From: Stramonita haemastoma
Taxonomy: Eukaryota > Mollusca > Gastropoda > Neogastropoda > Muricidae
Length of the DNA stretch: 42,500 bases
Direction: 5' to 3'
NCBI GenBank assembly: GCA_030674155.1
Contig: CM060322.1
Location: 58,782,132 to 58,824,631, forward strand
Under the pieces are notes generated by a model, which did no database searches, was not told the DNA's origin, and saw nothing but the letters and a program-made list of their open reading frames with translations. This document shows, in pieces, positions 22,114-33,769 of this stretch. Position numbers and translations under genes: made by a program. Every line of letters starts with the position of its first letter. Position 1 is the first letter of the stretch.

Positions 22114-22170
22114 TTGTTGGTTTTGTTTTTTTTTTGACACTATATGATTTTTTAAAAAAAGACTTTAAAT
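20770..22170 (+). repeat. About 300-bp tandem subrepeats in the LINE 3' UTR
   Basis: Recurring markers show three to four units. gggtattatcatatggtatt-like sequence occurs near 20805, 21151, 21454 and 21662. ttaagtcttaaataatggtt occurs near 21022 and 21318, with a decayed form near 21986. gtgtgcatgcccatatgttt occurs near 21108 and 21408. The units differ mainly in T-run lengths. A (TTA)n tract lies at 21857-21982. The inverted fragment at 14812-15510 has only one unit. Confidence 0.85.
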
Positions 22171-22222
22171 GTGTGCATGTACCTACGAGTATACGAGATG
22201 AGTGGAAGAGCGCAAACCGCGC

Positions 22223-22317
<95 letters not shown>

Positions 22318-22321
22318 GCAC

Positions 22322-22370
<49 letters not shown>
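22034..22370. repeat. Three (GT)n tracts in the LINE 3' UTR
   Basis: GT runs at about 22034-22110, 22224-22313 and 22325-22370, separated by short non-repeat sequence including gagcgcaaaccgcgcgg. Confidence 0.96.
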
Positions 22371-22372
<2 letters not shown>

Positions 22373-22830
22373 GGTGTGGGTGTATGTGCATATGTGTGTA
22401 TGGCTTTCGAGTAGATTTTTAAAATATTTTTTTTTTTTATTTTTTTTTTTATTTATTTATTTTATTTATTTTATTTTCTCTTTTGGTTGTTGTTATAGTA
22501 GTTGCTTGTATTATTTATAGGCATAGTTTATTTTAAAGTTGTTGAAATCATGTTAGCAAGTTAATGTTGGTGAAATGTTTGTTGCTGTTGTTTTAATTTT
22601 GTTTGCTTTTTCCCCTTTTCTTTCTTTCGTTGGTTTTTTGTTTGTTTGTTTGTTTGCTAGGGATTTTCTACTTTGTTTTTTGTTGGTTTTTTGTCTTGTT
22701 TAGGATTTGATTTTTGCTATTGTTTTGATTTTTTTTCTTTTCTTTTCTTTAGATAGATGGCTTGATGGAAAAAAGCAGATCGCTGCTTACTCAATGTACC
22801 ATCTGGAAATAAAAATTTGATTGATTGATT

Positions 22831-24410
22831 GACTACAACACACAGAGATTGACTATAACACACAGACTGCAACACACAGAGATAGACCACAAAACACGGA
22901 GATTGGCTACAACACACAGACTACAACACACAGATCACAGAGAGAGAGATAGACTCCAACACACAGACCACACACAGAGATAGACTACACACACAGAGAT
23001 AGACTACAACACACAGAGATAGACTACAACACACAGACCACACACAGAGATAGACTACAACACACATAGATCGACTACAACACATAGGCTACACACAGGA
23101 ATAGACTACGCAGACAGGAATAGACTACACAGACAGGAATAGACCAACACACAGGAATAGACTTCAACACACAGGAATAGACTACACACAGGAATAGACT
23201 ACACACAGGAATAGACTACACACAGGAATAGACTACACACACAGGAATAGACTACACACACAGGAATAGACTACACACAGGAATACACTACACACAGGAA
23301 TACACTACACACAGGAATACACTACACACACAGGAATACACTACACACACAGGAATAGACTACAACACACAGGAATAGATTTCAACACACAGGAATAGAC
23401 TACACACAGGAATAGACTACACACAGGAATAGACTACACACAGGAATAGACTACACACAGGAATAGACTACACACACAGGAATAGACTTCAACACACAAG
23501 AATAGACTTCAACACACAGGAATAGACTACACACAGGAATAGATTTCAACACACAGGAATAGACTACACACACAGGAATAGACTACACACACAGGAATAG
23601 ACTACACACACAGGAATAGACTTCAACACACAGGAATAGACTACACACAGGAATAGACTACACACAGGAATAGACTACACACACAGGAATAGACTACACA
23701 CACAGGAATAGACTCACAACAGGAATAGACTACACACAGGAATAGACTACACACAGGAATAGACTACACACAGGAATAGACTACACACACAGGAATAGAC
23801 TACACACACAGGAATAGACTACACACACAGGAATAGACTTCAACACACAGGAATAGACTCACACACAGGAAAGACTACACACAGGAATAGACTACACACA
23901 CAGGAATAGACTACACACACAGGAATAGACTTCCACACAGGAATAGACTACACACAGAATAGACTACACAGCAGGAATAGACTACACACAGGAATAGACT
24001 ACACACAGGAATAGACTACACACACAGGAATAGACTACACCACAGGAATAGACTACACAGACAGGAATAGACTAACACACAGGAATAGACTACACACAGG
24101 AACTAGACTACACACAGGAATAGACTACACACAGGAATAGACTACACACAGGAATAGACTACACACACAGGAATAGACTTCACACAGGAATAGACTACAC
24201 AGACAGGAATAGACTACACACAGGAATAGACTACACACAGGAATAGACTACACACACAGGAATAGACTACACACAGGAATAGACTACACAGACAGGAATA
24301 GACTACACACAGGAATAGACTACACAACAGGAATAGACTACACACAGGAATAGACTACACAACAGGAATAGACTACACACACAGGAATAGACTACACACA
24401 GGAATAGACT
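22831..24410. repeat. Minisatellite right of the LINE, drifting to a 17-bp aggaatagactacacac unit
   Basis: The left part repeats the gactacaacacacagagatt units seen before the LINE. From about 23090 the unit becomes aggaatagactacacac with ttcaac, cagac and single-base length variants, roughly 75 copies. From about 23700 on, irregular one-base gains and losses become common. Confidence 0.93.
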
Positions 24411-24514
24411 GACCCTTATGTGTCTGTCTGTGCATCGATTCCACAGGGGGCGGAACAGCCTGTCCTACAGGAATATCCACTACTAAGTTGGAATTGCAGA
24501 GAAAAGAGAAAGAC

Positions 24515-24663
24515 AGAAAAAACATGGAAAGACAACATCAGAGAGGTGGACAGGCCTTGAGTGAAACAACATACTACAAAAAGCTGAGAACCGCAAGGAG
24601 TGGAGGAAGCTGGCAGCAAAACCTTCAGTGGAACCCCAACAGCTGACCAGACCAAGAGACAAT
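24515..24663 (+). mobile_element. LINE C-terminal fragment
   Basis: Translated in pieces it gives KTWKDNIRE and then AENRKEWRKLAAKPS and QQLTRPRD. This is the same C-terminal end as the LINE remnant at 9780-9955 (KRWEDIS, EGWRKLVVKSS, RLRD). It is about 150 bp long, frameshifted and dead, and an independent insertion of the same LINE clade. Confidence 0.75.
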
Positions 24664-24669
24664 GAGTGA

Positions 24670-24870
24670 AGGTGAAGGACAAGCCAGTCAAGAGGTCGGA
24701 GTGTCTGAGCTGTGACCAGACAGCAACAGGAAGACACGGGGTCCACAGAGAGAAAGACAGAACACAACAACAGAAAACAGCAGTTCAGTCAGGTGACCAG
24801 ACAGCAACAGTAAGACACAGGGTCCACACACAGAGAGAAATAACACAACAACAGAAAACAGTTCAGTCAG
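24670..24870. repeat. 82-bp direct duplication
   Basis: tgaccagacagcaacaggaa and its following sequence (acacaacaacagaaaacag) occur at 24712 and again at 24794, an 82-bp period with a few differences. Confidence 0.8.
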
Positions 24871-24879
24871 AAGGACGGA

Positions 24880-26125
24880 TGGGAGACAGGAAGGAAGCAG
24901 GAAGAAAAAGACAAAGAAATGATGGAACAAAGGAAAATAAGAATGAATGGATAAATAAATGAAGGACAGGAGGGAAGGAGGATGGCAGACAGGGAGGGCA
25001 GATGGAGGGAAAAAGAAAGAAAGAATGTAAAAAAACAAAAAAAAAAAAGGAGAAGAACAAAAGGAAAAAGAAAGGAGGAAAGAAAGGAGGAAAGAAGAGG
25101 AAGGGAAAGAAAGGAGAGGAAAGAAAGGAGGAAAGAAAGAGGAGAAAGAAAGGAGGAAAGACAGGAGGAAAGAAAGGAGGAAAGACAGGAGGAAAGAAAG
25201 TAGACAAAGGAGCACAAAGAGAAAGTAACACCCCCACCCCAAAAAAGGAAGGAAGGGAGGGAGGAAAGAAAGAAGACCGAAAGGAAAAAGGGAATGATGA
25301 AAAAAAAAAACAGAGGAAAAGAAGAAAGAAAAGAAGGACGGAAGGAAGGAAGGAAGGGAAGGAAGGGAGGGGGGGATGGAGGGAGGAAAGAAGGAAGGAA
25401 GGAAGGGAGGAAGGATGGAAGGAAGGGAGGAAGGATGGAAGGAAGGAAGGAAGGAAGGAAGCAAGGAAGGAAGGAAGGAAGGAAGGAAGGAAGGCAGGAA
25501 GGAAGGAAGGCAGGAAGGAAGGCAGGAAGGCAAGGAGACACAAAGGAAGGAAGGAAGGAAGGCAGGAAGGAAGGAAGGCAGGAAAAGGAAGGAAGGAAGG
25601 AAGGAAGGAAGGAAGGAAGAGGAAGAAGGAAGGCAGGAAGGCAGGAAGGAAGGAAGGCAGGAAGGAAGGAAGGCAGGAAGGCAAGGAGACACAAAGGAAG
25701 GAAGGAAGGAAGGAAGGAAGGAAGGAAGGAGAAGGCAAGGAGAACAGAAGGAAGGAGGAAGGAAGAGAAGGAAGGAAGAAGGAGGAGAGGAAGGAAGGAG
25801 GAGAGGCAGGCAGGCAGACAGGAAGGAAGGAAGGAGGAAGGCAGAGGGAGGAAGGAGGAGGCAAGGAAAGGAAGGCAAGGAAGGAGGAAGGAAGGAAGGA
25901 AGGAAGGAAGGAAGGAAGGAAGGAAGGAAGGCAGAAGAGGAAGGCAGGAAGGAAGGCAGGAAGGAAGGAGGAAGGAAGGAAGAAGGAAGGAAGGAAGGAA
26001 GGAAGGCAGGAAGGAGGCAGAGGAGCAGAGGAAGGAAGAGGAAGGAAGGAAGGCAGGAAGGAAGGCAGGAAGGAAGGCAGAAGAAGCAGAAGAAGGAAGG
26101 AGAGGAAGGAGGAGGAAGGCAGAAA
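24880..26125. repeat. 1.25-kb polypurine (GGAA)n-type block
   Basis: The plus strand is almost entirely A and G: gaaagaaaggagg units first, then (GGAA)n with ggca interruptions. Blocks such as gcaaggagacacaaaggaag recur (25530 and 25681). Open frames of up to 538 codons (Leu-Pro-Ser-Phe on minus, Lys-Glu-Gly-Arg on plus) are artefacts. The block ends about 12 bp from the W4 donor. Confidence 0.95.
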
Positions 26126-26137
26126 AGCAGCACTGAC

Positions 26138-26283
26138 TTGGTGGAGACCAGACAGAGGAAGATGTCGGGGGTGGTGTTGAACTCTCGCACGATCTCCTGT
26201 CGCCGCCGTCCTGTGACACTGCCGTCAATGCGCCGGTAATCCAGCCCCTGACTCATGATGTGCTGCTCCACAATGTCCAGTAA
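26138..26283 (-). CDS. ERCC6L2: ERCC6L2-like helicase, window exon W4
   Basis: The acceptor gtgtcag ends at 26284 and the donor gtcagt starts at 26137; 146 bp, phase 0 in and phase 2 out. It encodes LLDIVEQHIMSQGLDYRRID, then GSVTGRRRQEIVREFN and CLVSTK. YRRIDGS and IVREFN are the conserved helicase-C strands before motif V, and the Lys codon is completed by the first base of W5 to give VSTK-AGGLGLN. I recall closely similar vertebrate ERCC6L2 (GLDYRRLDGS, CLVSTMAGGLGLN). The donor has AA rather than AG before GT. The first 17 exonic bases are part of a 104-bp tandem repeat. Confidence 0.93.
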
Positions 26284-26682
26284 CTGACACAATAACAACA
26301 CCAATAACCACCTCTTTCTTCAGGCCTGATGAATTAACAGTACAATAATAACACCATAATGTCAACTTGCTCCACAATGTCCAGTAACTGACACAGTAAC
26401 AACACCAATAACCACCTCTTTCTTCAGGCCTGATGAATTAACAGTACAATAATAACACCATAATGTCAACTTGTTCCACAATGTCCAGTAACTGACACAA
26501 TAACAACACCAATAACCACCTCTTTTTTCAGGCCTGATGAATTAACAGTACAATATTAACACCATGATGTTAACTGGCTCCACAATGTCCAGTAACTGAC
26601 ACAATAACAACACCAATAACCACCTCTTTTTTCAGGCCTGATGAATTAACAGTACAATAATAACACCATAATGTTAACTGGC
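26267..26682 (-). repeat. 104-bp minisatellite containing the W4 acceptor and exon edge
   Basis: tccacaatgtccagtaactg starts at 26267 (exon W4), 26371, 26475 and 26579, an exact 104-bp period, four units. Each unit holds the reverse complement of the W4 acceptor (gtgtcag) plus the first 17 exonic bases. The rest includes caggcctgatgaattaacag and aataataacaccataatgt. The copies differ by a few substitutions. Confidence 0.93.
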
Positions 26683-27714
<1,032 letters not shown>

Positions 27715-28262
27715 ATACTGTTTGACTTCTCACTGCATCTCAGTCAGTCAGCAAACTCACCATTACCTACTTCTGACTGTATCTGATACAGCCAGCAAAC
27801 TCACCATTACCTACTTCTGACCCTACTTCTGACTGTATCTGATACAGCCAGCAAACTCACCATTACCTACTTCTGACCCTACTTCTGACTGTATCTGATA
27901 CAGCCAGCAAACTCACCATTACCTACTTCTGACCCTACTTCTGACTGTATCTGATACAGCCAGCAAACTCACCATTACCTACTTCTGACCCTACTTCTCA
28001 CTGTATCTGATACAGTCGGCAAACTTACCATTACCTACTTCTGACCCTACTTCTCACTGTATCTGATACAGTCGGCAAACTTACCATTACCTACTTCTGA
28101 CCCTACTTCTCACTGTATCTGATACAGTCAGCAAACTTACCATTACCTACTTCTGACCCTACTTCTCACTGTATCTGATACAGTCAGCAAACTTACCATT
28201 ACCTACTTCTGACCCTACTTCTCACTGTATCTGATAGAGCCAGCAAACTTACCATTACCTAC
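27715..28262. repeat. 57-bp minisatellite with donor-like motifs
   Basis: The unit combines tctgatacagccagcaaact, caccattacctacttctgac and cctacttctgactgtat; about nine copies. On the minus strand each unit reads ggtgagtttgct or ggtaagtttgc, closely matching the W3 donor flank (gtgagtttgc at 29110-29101). Confidence 0.9.
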
Positions 28263-29097
28263 TCATCACAGTATCTCAAACAGAAAGTCGTTTCTGATAG
28301 AGACAGCTGTACCTCATACACACAGTCGAACCTTATACAGTCGTACCTCATACAAACAGCCATACCTCATACAGACAGCCATACCTCATACAGACAGTCA
28401 TACCTCATACAGACAGTTGTACCTCATACAATCGTACTTCATACAGACAGCCATACCTCATACAGACAGCCGTACCTCATACAGCCAGCCATACCTCATA
28501 CAGACAGCCGTACCTCATACAGACAGCCGCACCTCATACAGACAGTCGTACCTCATACAGCCAGCCATACCTCATACAGACAGCCGTACCTCATACAGAC
28601 AGCCGTACCTCATACAGACAGCCGTACCTCATACAGACAGCCGTACCTCATACAGACAGCCGCACCTCATACAGACACCGCACCTCATACAGACAGCCGC
28701 ACCTCATACAGACAGCCGTACCTCATACAGACAGCCGTACCTCATACAGACAGTCAAATCTCATACAGACAGCCATACCTCCTACAGACAGCCATACCTC
28801 ATACAAACAGCCATACCTCATACAGACAGCCATACCTCATACAAACAGCCATACCTCATACAGACAGTCAAATCTGATACAGACAGCCATACCTCCTACA
28901 GACAGCCATACCTCCTACAGACAGCCATACCTCATACAGACAGCCATACCTCATACAGACAGTCAAATCTCATACAGACAGCCATACCTCATACAAACAG
29001 CCATACCTCATACAAACAGCCATACCTCATACAGACAGCCATACCTCATACAAACAGCCATACCTCCTACAGACAGCCGTACCTCCTACAGAGACAG
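28263..29097. repeat. 19-bp minisatellite, about 42 copies
   Basis: Unit cctcatacagacagccgta with ccata, gtcaaat, caaac and cctac variants. Since 19 is not a multiple of 3 and no frame has a stop, an open frame runs through all three frames in turn (period 19 residues). Blocks such as the gtcaaatctcatacagacag variant recur at intervals of about 110-210 bp. The array ends 13 bp from the W3 donor. Confidence 0.92.
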
Positions 29098-29110
29098 TGG
29101 GCAAACTCAC

Positions 29111-29182
29111 CCTTGTGGAGTAGGAGAAGAGCAGCACCTTGCTGTGTTCCTTGGCAAACACCGACAGCATTCCCTGCAACAC
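29111..29182 (-). CDS. ERCC6L2: ERCC6L2-like helicase, window exon W3 (motif IV)
   Basis: The acceptor gcactgcag ends at 29183 and the donor gtgagt starts at 29110. The exon is 72 bp, 24 codons, phase 0 to 0. It encodes VLQGMLSVFAKEHSKVLLFS then YSTR. KVLLFSYST is the first strand of the helicase-C lobe (motif IV). It follows GKMK at the end of W2 and leads into LLDIV of W4, as in ERCC6L2 (GKMKVLQ, KVLLFSFSTKLLDV, recalled). It is short and would be missed without the splice context. Confidence 0.92.
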
Positions 29183-29214
29183 CTGCAGTGCCACAGACAC
29201 CAAAGCAGCCACGT

Positions 29215-29472
29215 CACTGGTTGCTCAGTCAGGTAGTATCACATCACACGCTACTGCAGGACTTAAACCCTTGTTCTACAACAGTGGGTCAGTGTCACAG
29301 GGCACTGGTTGCTCAAGCAGGGAGTAAGTATCACACGCTTTTGCAGGACTTAAACCCTTGTTCTACAACAGTGGTCAGTGTCACAGGGCACTGGTTGCTC
29401 AAGCAGGGAGTAAGTATCACACGCTTTTGCAGGACTTAGACCCTTGTTCTACAACAGTGGGTCAGTGTCACT
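29215..29472. repeat. 86-88-bp minisatellite, 3 copies
   Basis: Starts at 29215, 29303 and 29389 with cactggttgctca, and includes gcaggacttaaacccttgtt and ctacaacagtgg. It begins about 30 bp from the W3 acceptor. Confidence 0.9.
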
Positions 29473-29559
29473 TACTCTTGATTCACCACACTCTACAGTT
29501 AGTGACCAGGAGAGAAAACAGAATGTCTGGTGCATGCATGCCTGCACTCATGTACACAC

Positions 29560-29615
29560 GTACACATGCACACACACACACACACACATGTACACATGCA
29601 CACACACACACACAT

Positions 29616-29696
<81 letters not shown>
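29560..29696. repeat. (CA)n microsatellite
   Basis: CA dinucleotides with catgta interruptions, about 135 bp. Confidence 0.97.
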
Positions 29697-29698
<2 letters not shown>

Positions 29699-29821
29699 GA
29701 GCCAAGTCTGAAAAGATCAAAGAAAGCTAAAAGAGAACATGGATATTGTAAAAATACATGTGCTGCACATACAACCACCCCTGAATGGGCATTCCACAAG
29801 GACCTGCCCCTCCATGCCCGC

Positions 29822-30830
29822 TAACTGAACAGTTAAAATAACTGTGAGGTTCACTGAGGGCTTTAACTGAACAGTGAAAATAACTGTGCGGTTTACTGAG
29901 GGCTTTAACTGAACAGTTAAAATAACTGTGAGGTTTACTGAGGGCTTTAACTGAACAGTTAAAATAAATGTGCGGTTTACTGAGGGCTTTAACTGAACAG
30001 TGAAAATAACTGTGCGGTTTACTGAGGGCTTTAACTGAACAGTGAAAATAACTGTGAGGTTTACTGAGGGCTTTAACTGAATAGTTAAAATAAATGTGCG
30101 GTTTACTGAGGGCTTTAACTGAACAGTTAAAATAACTGTGAGGTTTACTGAGGGCTTTAACTAAACAGTGAAAATAAATGTGCGGTTTACTGAGGGCTTT
30201 AACTGAACAGTGAAAATAACTGTGAGGTTTACTGAGGGCTTTAACTGAACAGTGAAAATAACTGTGAGGTTTACTGAGGGCTTTAACTGAACAGTGAAAA
30301 TAACTGTGAGGTTTACTGAGGGCTTTAACTGAACAGTGAAAATAACTGTGAGGTTTACTGAGGGCTTTAACTGAACAGTGAAAATAACTGTGAGGTTTAC
30401 TGAGGGCTTTAACTGAACAGTGAAAATAACTGTGAGGTTTACTGAGGGCTTTAACTGAACAGTGAAAATAACTGTGAGGTTTTATGAGGGCTTTAACTGA
30501 ACAGTGAAAATAACTGTGAGGTTGACTGAGGGCTTTAACTGAACAGTGAAAATAACTGTGAGGTTTACTGAGGGCTTTAACTGAACAGTGAAAATAACTG
30601 TGAGGTTTACTGAGGGCTTTAACTGAACAGTGAAAATAACTGTGAGGTTTACTGAGGGCTTTAACTGAACAGTGAAAATAACTGTGAGGTTTACTGAGGG
30701 CTTTAACTGAACAGTGAAAATAACTGTGAGGTTTACTGAGGGCTTTAACTGAACAGTGAAAATAAATGTGAGGTTTACTGAGGGCTTTAACTGAACAGTG
30801 AAAATAACTGTGAGGTTTACTGAGGGCTTC
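29822..30830. repeat. 42-bp minisatellite, 24 copies
   Basis: Unit tttactgagggctttaactg plus aacagtgaaaataactgtgagg (written in two parts), very homogeneous. The period is 14 codons, which produces a 395-codon open frame on the minus strand (repeat ALSKPHSYFHCSVK). The frame has no splice support in the helicase gene and no non-repeat domain, so it is not called a gene. 30831-31090 is unremarkable intron. Confidence 0.95.
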
Positions 30831-31090
30831 TTGTTCCTCCTCAGCTACAGCTCTGAGGTGAGTCAGCCAGTGGGGAGAGTTGGCCTTCATTTCAGATCTG
30901 CCGTTTTTGTCCACCGTTTTCTGACTGTGGGGATAACTGAAGGTGTAAAAGCCTTGACTCGTACAGGTGTCCTCAAAACAAGAGTAACAGCCAAACCTTA
31001 ATTAAGACTAACAATACAGAAAGAGTATAATTACAAATAGGCAAACAACAACATCATAAAAAAAGCATACAGAGTGAGAAAAAAAGCACT

Positions 31091-32180
31091 TCACACATTC
31101 CATACAATACAGTGCAATGCAATGCAGTACAATGCACTGTGGCATGGTGCAGTGTAGTACAGTACAGCACAGTAGAGTACAGGACAGTACAGTACAGCAC
31201 AGCACAGTACAAAACAGCACAGCACAGCACAGTGCAGTACAGCACAACACAGAACAGAACAGCATAACAAAGCACAGCACAGCACAATACAGCACAATGC
31301 AATGCAACGCAATACAATACAATACAATGAAATACAATACAATACATTACAATGCACAGTGTGTGGTGCACAGCAGAACAGAGCAGAGAAGAGCACAGCA
31401 GTACAATACAATGCAATGCAATACAAAAGAAGAGCACAGCAGTACAATAAAATGCAATGCAATACAAAAGAAGAGCACAGCAGTACAATACAATACAATG
31501 CAATACAAAAGAAGAGCACAGCAGTACAATACAATGCAATGCAATACAAAAGAAGAGCACAGCAGTACAATACAATGCAATGCAATACAAAAGAAGAGCA
31601 CAGCAGTACAATACAATACAATGCAATACAAAAGAAGAGCACAGCAGTACAATACAATGCAATGCAATACAAAAGAAGAGCACAGCAGTACAATACAATG
31701 CAATGCAATACAAAAGAAGAGCACAGCAGTACAATACAATGCAATGCAATACAAAAGAAGAGCACAGCAGTACAATACAATACAATGCAATACAAACAAA
31801 GAGCACAGCAGTACAATACAATGCAATACAAACGAAGAGCACAGCAGTACAATACAACACAATGCAATACAATACAAAACATGGCGGTGTGGTGCAGAGC
31901 AGTGCAGTAAAGCACAGTACAGTCCTATATACTACAATACACAACAATCCAATACACAACAATCCAATACACTACACTACAATACAATAGACTACAATCC
32001 AATACACTACAATCCAATACACTACAATACAATACAATACACTACAATAGACTACAATCCAATACACTACAATCCAATACACTACAATACAATACAATAC
32101 ACTACAATAGACTACAATCCAATACACTACAATACAAGCATTGCAATACACTACACTACAATACAAAACAAACCAGACAA
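31091..32180. repeat. Pentamer-based array with a 41-bp higher unit
   Basis: Mixed 5-bp units (acagt, acaat, gcaat, ccaat). At 31390-31860 a 41-bp composite unit (aagaagagcacagcagtaca plus pentamers), about 11 copies, differs by five-base steps and substitutions. 31930-32170 repeats tacactacaatccaa and atagactacaatcc blocks of about 65 bp. Open frames here rotate through all frames. Confidence 0.92.
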
Positions 32181-33490
32181 TGCAAAGCAACACCATGCAT
32201 GCACACACAACAAAATAAACACAACACCTCAACACAAAACACAACACACCGCATCGACAACATATCAGCAACATCACACAACACATCAGCAACACCAGCA
32301 CTCCCACAAAACATCATCAACACATCAACAACACATCAGCAACACATCAACACACCACCTACACAACACAACACGCATCCACAACAACAAACAACAACAA
32401 CAGCACTCAAACACATCACCACAACAACAAAACAACACAACACACACAAACACAACACACATTAGCAGCAACAACAGCAACAAAAACAGCACTCCCACAA
32501 CACATCAACACAACACAACAACAACAACAGACCCACAACACATAACACACAACACTAACAACAAGCACAACAACACAACAACACTCCACAACAAAACAAC
32601 AACAGCACACAACACAACAACAACCACAACACACACACAACACACAACAGCACAACACAACAACAGCACCCACACAACACACACAAACACAACAACAACA
32701 GCACACCACACAACACACAACAGCACACACACACAAACACACCAACAGCAACACACCACACAACACACCAACAGCACACCACACAACACACCAACAGCAC
32801 ACCACACAACACACCAACAGCACACCACACAACACCACCAACACACACCACACAACACACCAACAGCACACCACACAACACACCAACAGCACACCACCAC
32901 CACCAACACACCAACAGCACACCACACAACACACCAACACAACCAACAGCACACCACACCAACACACACACAGCACACCACACACCACACAACAGCACAC
33001 CACACACCACACCAACACACACACCACACCAACAGCACACCACACACCACACCAACAGCACACCACACACCACACCAACAGCACACCACACACCACACCA
33101 ACAGCACACCACCACACCAACAGCACACCACACACCACACCAACAGCACACCACACCAACACGCACACCACACACCACACCAACAGCACACCACACACAC
33201 ACCAACAGCACACCACACACCACACCAACAGCACACCACACACCACACCAACAGCACCACACCCACCACACCAACACCCACACCAAACACCAACACAGCA
33301 CACCACACACCACACCAACAACACACCACACCAACAGCACACCACACACCACACCAACAGCACACCACACACCACACCAACAGCACACCACACCAACAGC
33401 ACACCACGCCACACCAACAGCACACCACACACCACACCAACAGCACACCACACCAACAGCACACCACGCCACACCGCCACACCGCACCAC
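32181..33490. repeat. A/C-only array (cacaccaacagcacacca) reaching the W2 donor
   Basis: About 1.3 kb in which the plus strand has almost no T and little G. Early part caacaacaacag-like, later part a roughly 25-bp unit cacaccaacagcacacca with length variants. It stops about 10 bp from the W2 donor. The long minus-strand Cys/Val/Trp frames (up to 412 codons) are artefacts, except for their N-terminal part, which is exon W2. Confidence 0.93.
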
Positions 33491-33500
33491 TGCCCCCCAC

Positions 33501-33737
33501 CTTCATCTTGCCGCAGTACTGGGGGTCAGAGAGCGTGCGGAAGGCGGCGTCGCGAGCCAGGTGGAGGAAGTGGGGGTGGTCCCTGAAGGCGACGTCACAC
33601 AGCCGCCACGCCTGACTGCTCTGCTCAGCGCTCATCTTGCTGTGGGGGATCAGCAGCGCCACGTGATTGGACGCTTTCAGCAGCACATGCATGAAGGTGA
33701 ACAGCACCCACTGGGCAGACTTCCCCCTCTTCGCTTT
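33501..33737 (-). CDS. ERCC6L2: ERCC6L2-like helicase, window exon W2
   Basis: The acceptor caatgcag ends at 33738 and the donor gtgggg starts at 33500; 237 bp, 79 codons, phase 0 to 0. It encodes KAKRGKSAQWVLFTFMHVLL, KASNHVALLIPHS and, at the end, RDAAFRTLSDPQYCGKMK. NHVALL and AAF.TLSDP.Y.GKMK are conserved in ERCC6L2 between the two helicase lobes (recalled from vertebrates: VANHVALL, AAFETLSDPKYSGKMK). This segment links lobe 1 to lobe 2. The exon is G+C-rich in contrast with the surrounding introns. Confidence 0.93.
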
Positions 33738-33769
33738 CTGCATTGGGCCACAACACAGACAATCAGTTA

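Larger units (their letters stand above)
16265..22830 (+). mobile_element. Apparently full-length non-LTR retrotransposon, about 6.6 kb
   Basis: The element lies between two halves of the same minisatellite: gattgactgcaacaca on the left and gattgactacaacaca on the right, which may be the target duplication. It has a roughly 825-bp 5' region with a (CT)n tract (16403-16465), one long ORF (17090-19903), and a 2.9-kb T-rich 3' UTR with tandem subrepeats. It ends in atgtaccatctggaaataaa and a (GATT)n tail. No separate ORF1 with a zinc knuckle is visible. It lies antisense to the host gene in intron W4-W5. Clade: jockey/CR1-like by motif style, not determined. Confidence 0.85.

Noticed and set aside
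22831..24410. Possible CRISPR-like regular repeats
   Set aside because: Units are contiguous with no unique spacers, and the genome is eukaryotic.
24688..26304. 538-codon minus-strand frame rich in Leu-Pro-Ser-Phe
   Set aside because: Only its first 48 codons are real (exon W4). The rest is the polypyrimidine strand of the GGAA block.
29727..30914. 395-codon minus-strand open frame with a 14-residue repeat
   Set aside because: The unit is 42 bp with no stop. The frame extends into non-repeat DNA only briefly and the flanks fit no domain or splice phase.
31117..33615. 832-codon plus-strand open frame
   Set aside because: It runs across pentamer and A/C-only arrays with no stops because the strand lacks T-containing stops. 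Its last part is the antisense of exon W2.
32505..33743. 412-codon minus-strand Cys/Val/Trp-rich frame
   Set aside because: The first 79 codons are exon W2; the remainder is intronic repeat after the donor.
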